Origin: JALHVH01 sp963773685
Lineage (GTDB): Bacteria; Acidobacteriota; Aminicenantia; Aminicenantales; Saccharicenantaceae
Direction of reading: 5' to 3'
NCBI GenBank assembly: GCA_963773685.1
Contig: CAVZBY010000005.1
Coordinates: forward strand, 1 to 64,000
Length of the DNA: 64,000 bases
Positions within the stretch are counted from its first letter, which is position 1; each line of letters begins with the position of its first letter. Of this stretch, positions 1 through 7,786 are shown in pieces. The translations under genes and the position numbers were made by a program. The notes beneath the pieces are model-generated. The model did not search any database. It was not told the origin of the DNA and was given only the letters and a program-made list of their open reading frames with translations.

Positions 1-11
1 GTCCATGGTGC

Positions 12-1208
12 TTATCCTTTACCCAACGAACGGACGTATTCCATTATACCCTCATAGATGCCCTGGACGACCACCGCCCGGTAAGCCGGGGTCTTGAGCC
101 GGGCTTCCTCCTGGGCGTTGCTCAGATGGGAGATCTCGACGAGCATCGAGGGCATCTCGCCGCCGATGAGGACCCAGAACGGCCCGCCTTTGACTCCGAG
201 GCTGTTCATCCCGGGGTACTTCGCGGACAGGGACTTGAGGAGGCCGCCGTGGATCTTCTCGGCCAGCTCCTTCGATTCCTGAATTTTGGAGTTCCGGACG
301 ATGGCCTGGATGATGTTCTTCATCTCGGAGATGTTCTTGGCCGAGGTCGCGTTCTCCCGGGCGGCGATCTCGTTGACCGCCGGGTCCGGGCTGAAGTTCA
401 GGTAGAAGGCCTCGATCCCCGTCCTCTTCCGGTTGCGGGTGGCGTTGGCGTGGATGGAGACGAACAGGTCCGCCCGCTTCTGGTTGGCGACGACCGTCCG
501 GTCCTCGAGAGGCACGAAGATGTCGGTTTCCCGGGTCAGGATGACGTCGAACCCGCCCTTTTCGACGAGCATCTTCTTGAGGGACTGGGCTACGTCGAGG
601 ACGACGTCCTTTTCCCGGCTCCCGGACTTGCCGAGACAGCCGGGGTCCGTCCCTCCGTGGCCGGGGTCGAGGACGATCGTCCGGACGCCCAGCCCCAGGC
701 TTCGGATCATCGTGTAGCCCGAAGCCGACGGATCGGGCGGCTTGGCGACGGCGTTCTTGGGCGGCACCGTTTCTTTCACCGGAGCCGGAGCGGACGGGCC
801 CGTTTTCGGCGAGATGTCGATGACGACCCGGAAGGGATCGAAGAGATGATAGACCCGGTACGCCCCGACCTTGGCGAGATCGACGTCGGCCGCCACGCGG
901 ACGGTCGAGACCGTCTTCTGCGAGACCGATATCTGCTTCAGGTAGTCGGTGGAAATGGGGAAGGTCTTGTCCATGAGGATGGGGTTGAGCCGCGCCTGGA
1001 GGACGTCCACGTAGATCTTCCCCTGCTCCTGGATCAGGCCGGGGGTGTACTCGCGGAGCTTCCCGATATCGAGGACGATCCGGGTGAAATTGGGATGCGT
1101 GTGATACCGGAGGTTGGCGATCTCGACCCTCGGGTCCGGCGCCTGCCCCTGAAGGAGACAGATGCCCGCCAGGGAAACGAGCGCCGCGCACGAGCGTCCG
1201 AGCTTCAT
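12..1208 (-). CDS. N-acetylmuramoyl-L-alanine amidase (AMIN + Amidase_3)
   Basis: Periplasmic zinc amidase that cuts the amide bond between MurNAc and the stem peptide, probably in cell separation or wall recycling. The 398-aa product starts with a signal peptide (about residues 1-22, ending LLQGQA). An AMIN-like beta domain covers about 25-135 and a Pro-rich linker 135-165. The Amidase_3 catalytic domain follows, with the zinc-site signatures DPGHGG, SREKD, VSIHANA and the catalytic-Glu region LVEISHLSN. The ATG at 1206-1208 was chosen because the signal peptide begins there. A perfect -10 (TATAAT, minus strand, 1217-1222) lies only 8 nt upstream, so the transcript should have almost no leader. 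Divergent GCGAGAC repeats lie just upstream. Family assignment is secure; the physiological substrate step is inferred. Confidence 0.93.
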   Translation of the reverse strand: MKLGRSCAALVSLAGICLLQGQAPDPRVEIANLRYHTHPNFTRIVLDIGKLREYTPGLIQEQGKIYVDVLQARLNPILMDKTFPISTDYLKQISVSQKTVSTVRVAADVDLAKVGAYRVYHLFDPFRVVIDISPKTGPSAPAPVKETVPPKNAVAKPPDPSASGYTMIRSLGLGVRTIVLDPGHGGTDPGCLGKSGSREKDVVLDVAQSLKKMLVEKGGFDVILTRETDIFVPLEDRTVVANQKRADLFVSIHANATRNRKRTGIEAFYLNFSPDPAVNEIAARENATSAKNISEMKNIIQAIVRNSKIQESKELAEKIHGGLLKSLSAKYPGMNSLGVKGGPFWVLIGGEMPSMLVEISHLSNAQEEARLKTPAYRAVVVQGIYEGIMEYVRSLGKG

Positions 1209-1225
1209 CGCAGCGTATTATATAC

Positions 1226-1262
1226 GAGCGGGACTGGCGAGACTAGCGAGACAAGCGAGACT
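1226..1262. repeat. GCGAGAC short tandem repeat (family B)
   Basis: Four imperfect copies of a 9-10 nt unit of the type GCGAGAC(A/T)A lie in the gap between the amidase and the OmpA-like gene. The same unit recurs at about 25810-25840, 46830-46880, 49770-49795 and 53305-53480, always between genes. The copies here sit where the -35 region of the amidase promoter should be. Function unknown. Confidence 0.7.
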
Positions 1263-1326
1263 CGTAAAGCCGGGCCAAGAGCCTGGCCCTGGGGTCCGGC
1301 GGAACGGGCGAACCGGGCGAGACGAA

Positions 1327-2163
1327 CTATTGTTTGACCAGCTCGACCCGGCGGTTCTTGGCCCGGCCCTCCTCGGAGTCGTTGGACGCGACGGGGGCGA
1401 ACGGGCCGCATCCGTACGAGCTCAAGCGGGCGGCGGCGATGCCGTGGTCGCGGACGAGGGCCTGGAGGACCGCCTCGCCCCGCTCCTGGGAGAGCTTGAT
1501 GTTGGCGTCTCGGCCGCCCACGTTGTCCGTGTGGCCCACGACGTGGACCTTGAGGCCCGGGTCGGCCTTCAGGAGCTTGGCGATCTCCTCGATGGCCTTC
1601 GCCGATTCGGGTTTGATAGCCGACTTCCCGGTATCGAAATAGATGCCGTAGACTGCGGCGTGACCCGTGGTCCTGATATCATTGCCGAACGCCGCGGCGT
1701 CGGCCACGATGACCTGCTCCATTTCCTGTTTCTCGACGATCCTCAGCCAGATCTTCCCGTTCCCCCTCTCGGCCTGGACCCAGACCTCGCGGCCGTCCTG
1801 GACGATCTTCCCGTTGACCCACCAGGTCGGTACGCTCTGGAGGATCGTGCCTCCCGCCTTCTTGATGGCATTCTCGTAGTTCCGGACGACGGCGACGGCG
1901 CTCGGCTCGTTGGCGCGGGGGCCCGTGAAGGCGTAGGTGATGAACGTGAACTTGCCCTCGACGGGGACCTTAGGGCCCTTCGTCACGTAGAATTCGTAAA
2001 CCCCGAAGTCTTCGATCTTGCAGTCCGCAATGCGGTAGTCGGGCATGCGCGTGGGGAACAACGGGTGGTCAATGCAGTTCTTGAAGTCCGGCTGTTGGGC
2101 AAAGGCGCCCGTCGCCGACAAGAGCCATAGGGCGCTCATCAGAACGATCATGGTCTTCTTCAT
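1327..2163 (-). CDS. OmpA-family peptidoglycan-associated outer-membrane protein
   Basis: The 278-aa protein has a clear signal peptide (about 1-22, ending TGAFAQ) and an N-terminal region of unknown fold (about 23-165). The C-terminal OmpA/MotB domain (about 170-278) contains the typical IYFDTGKSAIKP start, HVVGHTDNVG, and NRRVEL end that bind diaminopimelate in peptidoglycan. It probably anchors the outer membrane to the wall. The ribosome-binding site AGGAGAAAG precedes the ATG at 2161-2163. It lies 30 nt downstream of apgM and may be co-transcribed with it. The N-terminal region resembles DUF4892-type OmpA proteins, but that is a weaker match made by eye. Confidence 0.9.
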   Translation of the reverse strand: MKKTMIVLMSALWLLSATGAFAQQPDFKNCIDHPLFPTRMPDYRIADCKIEDFGVYEFYVTKGPKVPVEGKFTFITYAFTGPRANEPSAVAVVRNYENAIKKAGGTILQSVPTWWVNGKIVQDGREVWVQAERGNGKIWLRIVEKQEMEQVIVADAAAFGNDIRTTGHAAVYGIYFDTGKSAIKPESAKAIEEIAKLLKADPGLKVHVVGHTDNVGGRDANIKLSQERGEAVLQALVRDHGIAAARLSSYGCGPFAPVASNDSEEGRAKNRRVELVKQ

Positions 2164-2193
2164 GGTTCTTTCTCCTTTAAGAGCGGTCCGGGG

Positions 2194-3396
2194 TCAGGCG
2201 CCGAATTTCTTGAGCTTCAGCGCGTGGGCGAGCATCATGGGCATGGCGTAGATGGACCGGAACCGGCCGAGCGCCCCGCGAGCGCAGGCGGCCTCGGTCA
2301 GCGCCGCGACGTCGTCCGGCTGGGCGTTCGGGGAGACCAGGACGAACGGGTTGGGATGCCAGGAGTGCCCGTGGAGCAGTGCCGGCGTCGAGTGGTCCGA
2401 GGTCACGACGAGGACATCGGGCTTGAGGGCGAGGAGGCGCGGGATGAACCGGTCGATCTCCTCGATGGCCGCGACCTTCCTGTCGAAGTTCCCGTCCTCG
2501 CCGGCCGCGTCCGTCTTCTTGTAATGGACGTAGAAGAAATCGTGGTTCGCGTACCCGCTCTCCAGGGCGTCGAAGAGATCGGCCGTCTCGGCGCCGACCG
2601 AGAGGACGTCCATGCCGAGCAGTTTGGCCAGCCCCTTGTACATCGGGTAATTGGCGACGGCCGCCGGCCGGAGCTTGTAGAGCTCGGCCATGTGGGGGAT
2701 GGAGGGGAACTTCGAAAAGCCCCTGAGCAAGGCCGTGTTGGCGGCGGGCTCGCTCTTGAGGAACTCTGTGAGCTCGTCCAGGAAGCGGTTGACGATGACG
2801 GCCGTCCGCCCGGCCTCGGGCTTGAGCGCGGCGGCCTGGACCCGCGGCTTGCCGTCCTTCTGGGGATCGGCGTCCGACAGGGCGTCCGAAAGGCCTTCGG
2901 CCCGGAACCGGGCGACGAAGCGGTGCTCCTTGCCCGGCGTGAGCTCGATCGCGACGCCCTCCTGTCTCGGGAGCCCGCTGTTGAGCCGGGCGCAGAGCCG
3001 TTCGTTGTCGGCGGTCGGGATGCGGCCGGCGCGACGGTCGACGACGAGCCCGGCTTTAACCGTGGCGAAGTTTCCGCGGGCGACGACGTCGTTCCGCCCG
3101 ACCTCGACGCCGGAGCCGAGGGCTTCCAGAATGCCGCGCCCCAGCTGGTATTCCAGCGGCTCATAGCCGAACAGGCCCAGGTGGGCCGGTCCGGAGCCGG
3201 GTGTGATGCCCATGAAGACCGGGTCCGTGACGCCGCAGACGCCGCGGCGCGCGACCTCGTCCAGGTTGGGGTGCTTGGCCTCTTCGAGCTCCGTCCGGCC
3301 TCCCATCGGAAGGCCGCCGAGCCCGTCGCAGACCAGGAGCACGATCTTCGAATCCGTCGTTGTTGCCAGTTCCCTCGCGATATCTTCCCATTTCAT
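2194..3396 (-). CDS. apgM: 2,3-bisphosphoglycerate-independent phosphoglycerate mutase, archaeal (ApgM) type
   Basis: Interconverts 3- and 2-phosphoglycerate in glycolysis and gluconeogenesis. The 400-aa protein belongs to the alkaline-phosphatase superfamily. An N-terminal metal site (VLLVCDGLGGLP, about 20-31) is followed by the nucleophile region GITPGSGPAHLGLFGY, with the Ser that becomes phosphorylated. The C-terminal metal ligands are in VVTSDHSTPALLHGHS. Length and motif order fit the ApgM branch rather than the longer GpmI branch. The ATG at 3394-3396 lies 9 nt after a -10 box, so there is virtually no leader and no Shine-Dalgarno. Its presence alongside a cPGS-like protein at 23.7 kb is notable because both handle phosphoglycerates. 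Confidence 0.94.
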   Translation of the reverse strand: MKWEDIARELATTTDSKIVLLVCDGLGGLPMGGRTELEEAKHPNLDEVARRGVCGVTDPVFMGITPGSGPAHLGLFGYEPLEYQLGRGILEALGSGVEVGRNDVVARGNFATVKAGLVVDRRAGRIPTADNERLCARLNSGLPRQEGVAIELTPGKEHRFVARFRAEGLSDALSDADPQKDGKPRVQAAALKPEAGRTAVIVNRFLDELTEFLKSEPAANTALLRGFSKFPSIPHMAELYKLRPAAVANYPMYKGLAKLLGMDVLSVGAETADLFDALESGYANHDFFYVHYKKTDAAGEDGNFDRKVAAIEEIDRFIPRLLALKPDVLVVTSDHSTPALLHGHSWHPNPFVLVSPNAQPDDVAALTEAACARGALGRFRSIYAMPMMLAHALKLKKFGA

Positions 3397-3405
3397 AGTA
3401 CTTTC

Positions 3406-3433
3406 AATATAGGGGCGGCGGGGGCCCTGTCAA
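3406..3433 (-). promoter_or_regulatory. sigma70-type promoter of apgM
   Basis: On the minus strand TTGACA (3428-3433) is followed after 16 bp by TATATT (3406-3411). The predicted start of transcription, near 3399, is about 3 nt before the apgM ATG. Confidence 0.7.
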
Positions 3434-3441
3434 TTTTAAGG

Positions 3442-3613
3442 TTCTTCTCCGGATTCCGGGGCCTCGTTGCGCCGGCGCGGTGATGAGGCTGCCCTCTCCC
3501 CGACCCCGGGATCCAGTCCCGTCGGTTCCCCAGCGCCAAGCCCGAGGGCCACTCCGCTACGGGGGCTTCGGCCACCCCATCACCGCCGACGAACCCCGGA
3601 ATCCAGAGAAGTA
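3442..3613. repeat. ~170-bp inverted-repeat element (TTCTCCGGATTCCGG family)
   Basis: The left arm (TTCTCCGGATTCCGGGG at about 3445-3461, continuing to CGGTGATGAGG) is matched by an inverted right arm (CACCCCATCACCG to CCCCGGAATCCAGAGAA, about 3573-3610). The whole would fold into a long imperfect hairpin around a GC-rich centre. No coding potential was recognised. Half-copies of the left arm occur at about 46968-46995 and 57131-57170. It looks like a non-autonomous, MITE-like or REP-like element. It fills most of the 298-bp gap between apgM and the next gene. Confidence 0.6.
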
Positions 3614-3637
3614 CCGATTTTAAGCCGGCCCCCCCCG

Positions 3638-3666
3638 TTGACAGGCCGCGCGCCCGGAGACATACT
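3638..3666 (+). promoter_or_regulatory. sigma70-type promoter of the DUF1905 gene
   Basis: TTGACA (3638-3643), a 17-bp spacer, then CATACT (3661-3666). Transcription should start near 3673, giving a leader of about 22 nt that contains the ribosome-binding site AAGGAGG (3682-3688). Confidence 0.65.
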
Positions 3667-3694
3667 TCCGTGGACACGCGCAAGGAGGACCGGC

Positions 3695-4171
3695 ATGGCC
3701 CAAAAATACAAGAACCCCGGCCGGATCGCGTTCGAAGCCGTCATCAAAACGACGGACGGGGGAGGCGCCTTCGTCGAGTTTCCCCACGACGTCGAGGAGA
3801 AGTACGGGGTCAAGGGCCGGGTCCCCGTGAAGGTGACCTTCGACGGCATCCCTTACACGGGCTCGATGGTCAGGATGGGCACGGAATGCCACCTCCTCCT
3901 CATCCTCAAGGAGATCAGAGAGAAGCTGGGAAAGGACCGGGGCGACAAGATCCGGGTGACCGTCGACCTCGACGACGCGCCCCGCGTCGTCGTCCTCTCG
4001 CCCGACGTCGAAGCCGCGTACAAGAAGGCCGGCGTCCTCGATCGTTACCGGGCGATGTCATTCAGCCACCAGCGCGAGCGCAACCTGTGGATCGAGGACG
4101 CCAAGCAGGATGAGACGCGGAAGCGCCGCATCGCCAAGTCCGTCGAGGAGCTCCGCAAGCGCAAGGCCTGA
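3695..4171 (+). CDS. DUF1905 / YdeI-OmpD-associated family protein
   Basis: A 158-aa cytoplasmic protein. The N-terminal half (to about residue 95) matches the DUF1905 beta-barrel fold, with FEAVIKTTDGGGAFVEFP and GRVPVKVTFDGIPYTGS. The C-terminal half has the helical YdeI/OmpD-associated features, including YRAMSFSHQRERNLWI and a Lys/Arg-rich tail. The ATG at 3695 was chosen for the perfect AAGGAGG 6 nt upstream and the promoter at 3638-3666; an upstream in-frame extension has no family similarity. Biochemical function of the family is not established. It is monocistronic, flanked by repeats on both sides. Confidence 0.85.
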   Translation: MAQKYKNPGRIAFEAVIKTTDGGGAFVEFPHDVEEKYGVKGRVPVKVTFDGIPYTGSMVRMGTECHLLLILKEIREKLGKDRGDKIRVTVDLDDAPRVVVLSPDVEAAYKKAGVLDRYRAMSFSHQRERNLWIEDAKQDETRKRRIAKSVEELRKRKA

Positions 4172-4182
4172 CGGCGCTGTTG

Positions 4183-4217
4183 AAATCCCCCCTGACCCCC
4201 CTTTTCCAAAGGGGGGG
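4183..4217. repeat. CCCCCCTTTTCCAAAGGGGGG palindromic element, left copy (family C)
   Basis: Begins AAATCCCCCC, then CCCCCCTTTTCCAAAGGGGGG. It is nearly the exact reverse complement of the element at 4833-4867, so the two copies bracket the pseudogene between them. The same family forms an array inside the glycosyltransferase gene at 56710-56913. Confidence 0.85.
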
Positions 4218-4242
4218 TCAACGCCCGTCTTCACCGAAAAGA

Positions 4243-4724
4243 TCAGAAACGATATCCGATCGTGATCCCGACGAGGCCGTAGTGCGACTGCGAGAAGGAC
4301 CGCCAGCCAAGTATGCGGACACGATCCGCGGCCCGCCGAATAGCCCGCGTGGAGCTTCCAGGCGGGGGAGAGTGATCCGAACCCGCTGTGGGCGACTAAC
4401 GGCCGAACGCGATCCCGGCTCCGACGAAAAAATCCTTGATGTCATAGTCGCAAGGAGGACCGAGGAAGCTAGAAGTCCGAATCTGACAAGCCCAGGTGGA
4501 GTTCAGGACAGATCGACAGGGCTTTCCCGCGGGAATCGTGATTTGGACACCGACGGTGCAAATTGGTCCGGAAAGACGATGAAAGTTCGCCCTTGGTGCC
4601 GCGATACCGACAGCCAGGTCGAAGGAGACGTTCGCGATCCGGAGCGGATCCGCGAAGGCGTGTCCGGCGAAGCAAGGAGCGCGAAGACAAGCATGATCCC
4701 GGGCCCATAACGGATTCTCTTCAT
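4243..4724 (-). pseudogene. decayed outer-membrane beta-barrel protein gene
   Basis: The remnant starts with an ATG and signal-peptide-like sequence (MKRIRYGPGIMLVFALLA) behind a GGGGTGAG ribosome site. It changes frame near 4665-4675 into AFADPLRIANVSFDLAVGIA, which looks like a signal-peptidase site and first strand, and continues to DFFVGAGIAFGR before a stop. It then passes through a frame reading GSLSPAWKLHAGYSAGRGS and ends in another frame with SHYGLVGITIGYRF and a stop at 4243-4245. A C-terminal strand ending in Phe is the hallmark of outer-membrane barrels. Several frame changes plus an internal stop mean real decay, unlike the single-base breaks elsewhere. The family of the parent gene cannot be named. 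Confidence 0.6.
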
Positions 4725-4832
4725 CTCACCCCCACGATGAACGGTTCCCGATGGGGATTCATACGCCCAAAGCCGGCTGCAAGGGGCCGGCCTGACGCCA
4801 GATTGTTCCCGTCCGGTAAGGAGCCGTCGATT

Positions 4833-4867
4833 GCCCCCCTTTGGAAAAGGGGGGTGAGGGGGGATTT
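4833..4867. repeat. CCCCCCTTTGGAAAAGGGGGG palindromic element, right copy (family C)
   Basis: Reverse complement of the 4183-4217 element with one or two mismatches, ending GGGGGGATTT. It lies 9 nt from the 3' end of the isoprenoid-fold gene. Together the two copies form a 685-bp inverted-repeat-bounded block. Confidence 0.85.
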
Positions 4868-4875
4868 GGAGGGCC

Positions 4876-6180
4876 TCAGGCGCCCGGCCCGGCCATGGCC
4901 TGGAACAGGCGCCTTATGGCCGCCCCCTGCCTCGTCAGCTTCTTCCGCTGTTTGATGACGAACGCAAAACGGAAGGGTGAGCGCGCTTCGAGGCGCGCGA
5001 TATAATCACGGCTGTAGAGGCGGCTCGCCCGGCCCGCGCAATTGATGACGCCCATCCGCGTGACGGAACGGAAGAGGTCCTGGAGAGCCTCGGTCCCGGG
5101 GGCCGCGAAGCCGCCGATCGGCGCGAGGACGCGCTCCCCGAAATGAAGGACGCGGCTGGTGACGCCGTCCAGGAACCACCCTTTCGAAGTCTGCGAAAAG
5201 ACGGTCATCCGTCCGGCCTTGAGGTCCTCGAAGACGTCCTCGAGGTCGTCCATCAGCTGGAGGAACGCGCCGAGCCCGTAGGCGAACGCGATCCGGGACG
5301 CGTCGAGCGAGCCGGCGACGAGGAACGCGTCGGCGAGGACCGATGTCCCGCCCTTGTCCAGGCTTATCCCCAGAACGTCGGCCTCGTAGGGCGAGCCTTC
5401 GGGGCGGAGCAGGGCGAGGCTCTCGACCTGGGCCCGGTGGATCTCCGTCAGGCTCTCGAAGACGCGAGGGTGGTTCGTCCGCTCGTATTCTCCTTCGATC
5501 ATGGCCACGAGGTCGAAGACGGCCTTTTCCGCGGGGTTGGCCGGCGCGACGTCCCGGCCTTCGAGCCGGGCCCTGAGCCTCTCGTTGAATTCCTTCTTGG
5601 CCTCGCGCGAAACGGACGGGTCGTCGAGATAATTATCCGTGTGCGGGTAGAGGAGGCTGTAGGCGGTGATGGCGGGAGTCAGCCGGACCGGGAGGCCGAG
5701 GAGCCTCTGCAATCCGTTCGCCACCCAGACGTTCCGCGAGGCCTGGAGGATGTCGTCGGCGCCGAGGCCCGGGCCGAGGGACCGCGCCGCTCTTCCGAAT
5801 TCCATCCCCGGACGCTCGAATCCTCCCGAAAGGATGACGGCAAGATGCCGTTCCTCCCAGCCGAGGGCGGTCCGGGCCAGGGTACTGCCGGCCGCGACGA
5901 GACGTTCCCGGACTTCGCCCGCCGCTTCCTGAGAAGCGGGCGGCCGGCGCGCCTCTGTTTTCAGAAGGTCGACGAACCGGGCCAGCTCCTTACCGTTAGC
6001 GGCCTGTTCCTTGGGCGAGTACACGCGGCCGGCCGGGGGCTCCCCGTCGCCGCATTCCATCCACATGTCCGTGAAATCGCGACGGAGGCCTGAAACGATC
6101 TTGCTCAGGGCGTTCGACTCCGGATTCCGGGACTCGTGCGAGGTGATGGGGGCTGGCATCTCTTCCTCGCAAGAAACCAT
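4876..6180 (-). CDS. class I isoprenoid-synthase-fold enzyme (unassigned)
   Basis: A 434-aa, mainly helical, soluble protein. Two Asp-rich segments are spaced as in class I terpenoid/prenyl synthases: DNYLDD (about 182-187) and QLMDDLEDVFED (about 308-319), the latter followed by KAGRMTVFSQ. In that superfamily such segments bind the Mg-diphosphate of an isoprenoid substrate. The protein is longer than IspA-type prenyltransferases (about 290 aa), lacks their DDxxxxD-plus-RR first motif, and carries an extra N-terminal region of about 150 aa. I therefore do not assign a product; squalene/phytoene-synthase-like or terpene-synthase-like chemistry is possible. It is a single gene, divergent from guaA. 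A conventional prenyl synthase and dxs are present at 37-40 kb. Confidence 0.6.
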   Translation of the reverse strand: MVSCEEEMPAPITSHESRNPESNALSKIVSGLRRDFTDMWMECGDGEPPAGRVYSPKEQAANGKELARFVDLLKTEARRPPASQEAAGEVRERLVAAGSTLARTALGWEERHLAVILSGGFERPGMEFGRAARSLGPGLGADDILQASRNVWVANGLQRLLGLPVRLTPAITAYSLLYPHTDNYLDDPSVSREAKKEFNERLRARLEGRDVAPANPAEKAVFDLVAMIEGEYERTNHPRVFESLTEIHRAQVESLALLRPEGSPYEADVLGISLDKGGTSVLADAFLVAGSLDASRIAFAYGLGAFLQLMDDLEDVFEDLKAGRMTVFSQTSKGWFLDGVTSRVLHFGERVLAPIGGFAAPGTEALQDLFRSVTRMGVINCAGRASRLYSRDYIARLEARSPFRFAFVIKQRKKLTRQGAAIRRLFQAMAGPGA

Positions 6181-6217
6181 ACTTCATTTTTACGAAAAAA
6201 CCCAGTTCCGGTTCCGT

Positions 6218-6246
6218 TTGAAAGCCCTTGGAGCGTCTGATAGAAT
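6218..6246 (+). promoter_or_regulatory. sigma70-type promoter of guaA (leaderless)
   Basis: TTGAAA (6218-6223), 17-bp spacer, TAGAAT (6241-6246). The guaA ATG begins at 6253, exactly 6 nt after the -10 hexamer, so transcription should begin at or next to the A of the start codon. No Shine-Dalgarno is present. Confidence 0.75.
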
Positions 6247-6252
6247 CTATCC

Positions 6253-7785
6253 ATGCAGAAGGTCCTCATCCTCGATTTCGGGTCCCAGTACACCCAGCTC
6301 ATCGCCCGGAAGGTCCGCGAGCTCGGTGTCTATTCGGAGATCGTCCCTTTCAACACGCCCATCGCGGCGATCCGCGCCGCCGGGCCGAGCGCTCTCATCC
6401 TGTCCGGCGGGCCCTGCAGTGTCTATGAAAAGGGCGCCCCCCGCGCCTCGAAAGCGATCTTCGACCTGGGCGTGCCCGTCCTGGGCATCTGCTACGGCCT
6501 CCAGCTCGCGACCTACCTCCTGGGCGGGCGGGTCGTCCCCTCGGGCAAGCGGGAATACGGCTTCGCCGCCCTCCGGATCCGCGATCGCGGCGGCCTCCTG
6601 GCCGGGGTCAGGGACGGGGCTCAGGTCTGGATGAGCCACGGCGACCGGCCCGACCGCCTGGCCCCGGGATTCCGGATCACGGCGAGCACGACGAACACGC
6701 GCGTCGCCGCCGTCGAGAATAAGGAACGCCGCATCTACGGCGTCCAGTTCCACCCCGAGGTCATCCACACGAAGCCGGGCCGCAGGATCCTCGCGAACTT
6801 CCTTTTCCGCATCGCCGGCCTCCGGGCCGACTGGAACATGGCCTCGTTCATAGACCGGAAGGTCCGGGAGATCCGGGCGTCCGTCGGCAAGGGCAAGGTC
6901 GTCTGCGGCCTGAGCGGCGGCGTGGACTCGCTCGCGACCTCGCTCATCCTCCACCGGGCCGTCGGCGACCGGCTGACCTGCGTCTTCGTCGACAACGGCC
7001 TGCTCCGCAAGGGCCAGTACGAGGGGCTGATGGCGGATTTCCGCGAGCGCTTCGCCCTCAAGGTCGTCGGGGTGGACGCGGCGGACATCTTCGTCGACCG
7101 GCTCCGCGGCGTCACGTCCCCCGAGCGGAAGCGCAAGATCATCGGCGGGCTGTTCATCAAGATCTTCGAGCGGGAAGCGCGCAAGGTCGGCGGGGCGCGG
7201 TTCCTGGCCCAGGGCACGATCTATCCCGACGTCATCGAGAGCAATCCCGTCAAGGGGCCCTCCTCGGTGATCAAATCGCATCACAACGTCGGCGGCCTGC
7301 CGAAGGGCCTCAGCTTCGAGCTCGTCGAGCCGCTCCGGGAGCTGTTCAAGGACGAGGTCCGGGCCCTGGCCGTGGAGCTCGGGGTGGACCGGGGGTTCGT
7401 TCGCCAGCACCCGTTCCCGGGCCCGGGGCTCGCGGTCCGCATCGTGGGCGCGGTCGATCGAGAGAGCCTCGAGATCCTCCGGGAGGCGGACGACATCCTC
7501 CTCCGGGAGGTCCGTCGCGCCGGTTTCTACGACCGCCTCTGGCAGGCCTTCGCGGTGCTCCTGCCGGTCCGGTCGGTCGGGGTCATGGGCGACCAGCGGA
7601 CATACCAGCGGGTCATCGTCCTCCGGCTCGTCCAGAGCGTCGACGGGATGACCGCCGACTGGTTCGCGGCCCCGGCCGCGTTCCTGGCCCGGGTGTCGAC
7701 GCGCATCGTCAACGAGGTGCGCGGCGTCAACCGGGTGGTCGTCGACATCACGAGCAAGCCGCCGGGGACGATCGAGTGGGAATGA
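6253..7785 (+). CDS. guaA: GMP synthase (glutamine-hydrolysing)
   Basis: Converts XMP to GMP using glutamine and ATP, the last step of guanine nucleotide synthesis. The 510-aa length is typical. The class I glutamine amidotransferase domain (about 1-190) has the nucleophile motif PVLGICYGLQ and the His-Glu pair in VQFHPEVIHT. The ATP-pyrophosphatase domain has the P-loop CGLSGGVDSLATS. The C-terminal dimerisation domain ends KPPGTIEWE, the usual GuaA terminus. dnaE starts 1 nt after the stop, so the two are probably co-transcribed from the leaderless promoter at 6218-6246. Confidence 0.97.
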   Translation: MQKVLILDFGSQYTQLIARKVRELGVYSEIVPFNTPIAAIRAAGPSALILSGGPCSVYEKGAPRASKAIFDLGVPVLGICYGLQLATYLLGGRVVPSGKREYGFAALRIRDRGGLLAGVRDGAQVWMSHGDRPDRLAPGFRITASTTNTRVAAVENKERRIYGVQFHPEVIHTKPGRRILANFLFRIAGLRADWNMASFIDRKVREIRASVGKGKVVCGLSGGVDSLATSLILHRAVGDRLTCVFVDNGLLRKGQYEGLMADFRERFALKVVGVDAADIFVDRLRGVTSPERKRKIIGGLFIKIFEREARKVGGARFLAQGTIYPDVIESNPVKGPSSVIKSHHNVGGLPKGLSFELVEPLRELFKDEVRALAVELGVDRGFVRQHPFPGPGLAVRIVGAVDRESLEILREADDILLREVRRAGFYDRLWQAFAVLLPVRSVGVMGDQRTYQRVIVLRLVQSVDGMTADWFAAPAAFLARVSTRIVNEVRGVNRVVVDITSKPPGTIEWE

Positions 7786-7786
7786 C

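Noticed and set aside
126..1337. Long plus-strand frame opposite the amidase
   Set aside because: Composition (Asp/Val/Arg-rich, no domain) is that of the antisense frame of a high-GC gene; the minus strand carries a complete amidase with catalytic motifs. The same applies to the many long shadow frames opposite guaA, rnr, xseA, dxs and others.
3467..3694. N-terminal extension of the DUF1905 protein
   Set aside because: The open frame runs through the inverted-repeat element and the promoter; the ribosome site AAGGAGG and family homology begin at 3695.
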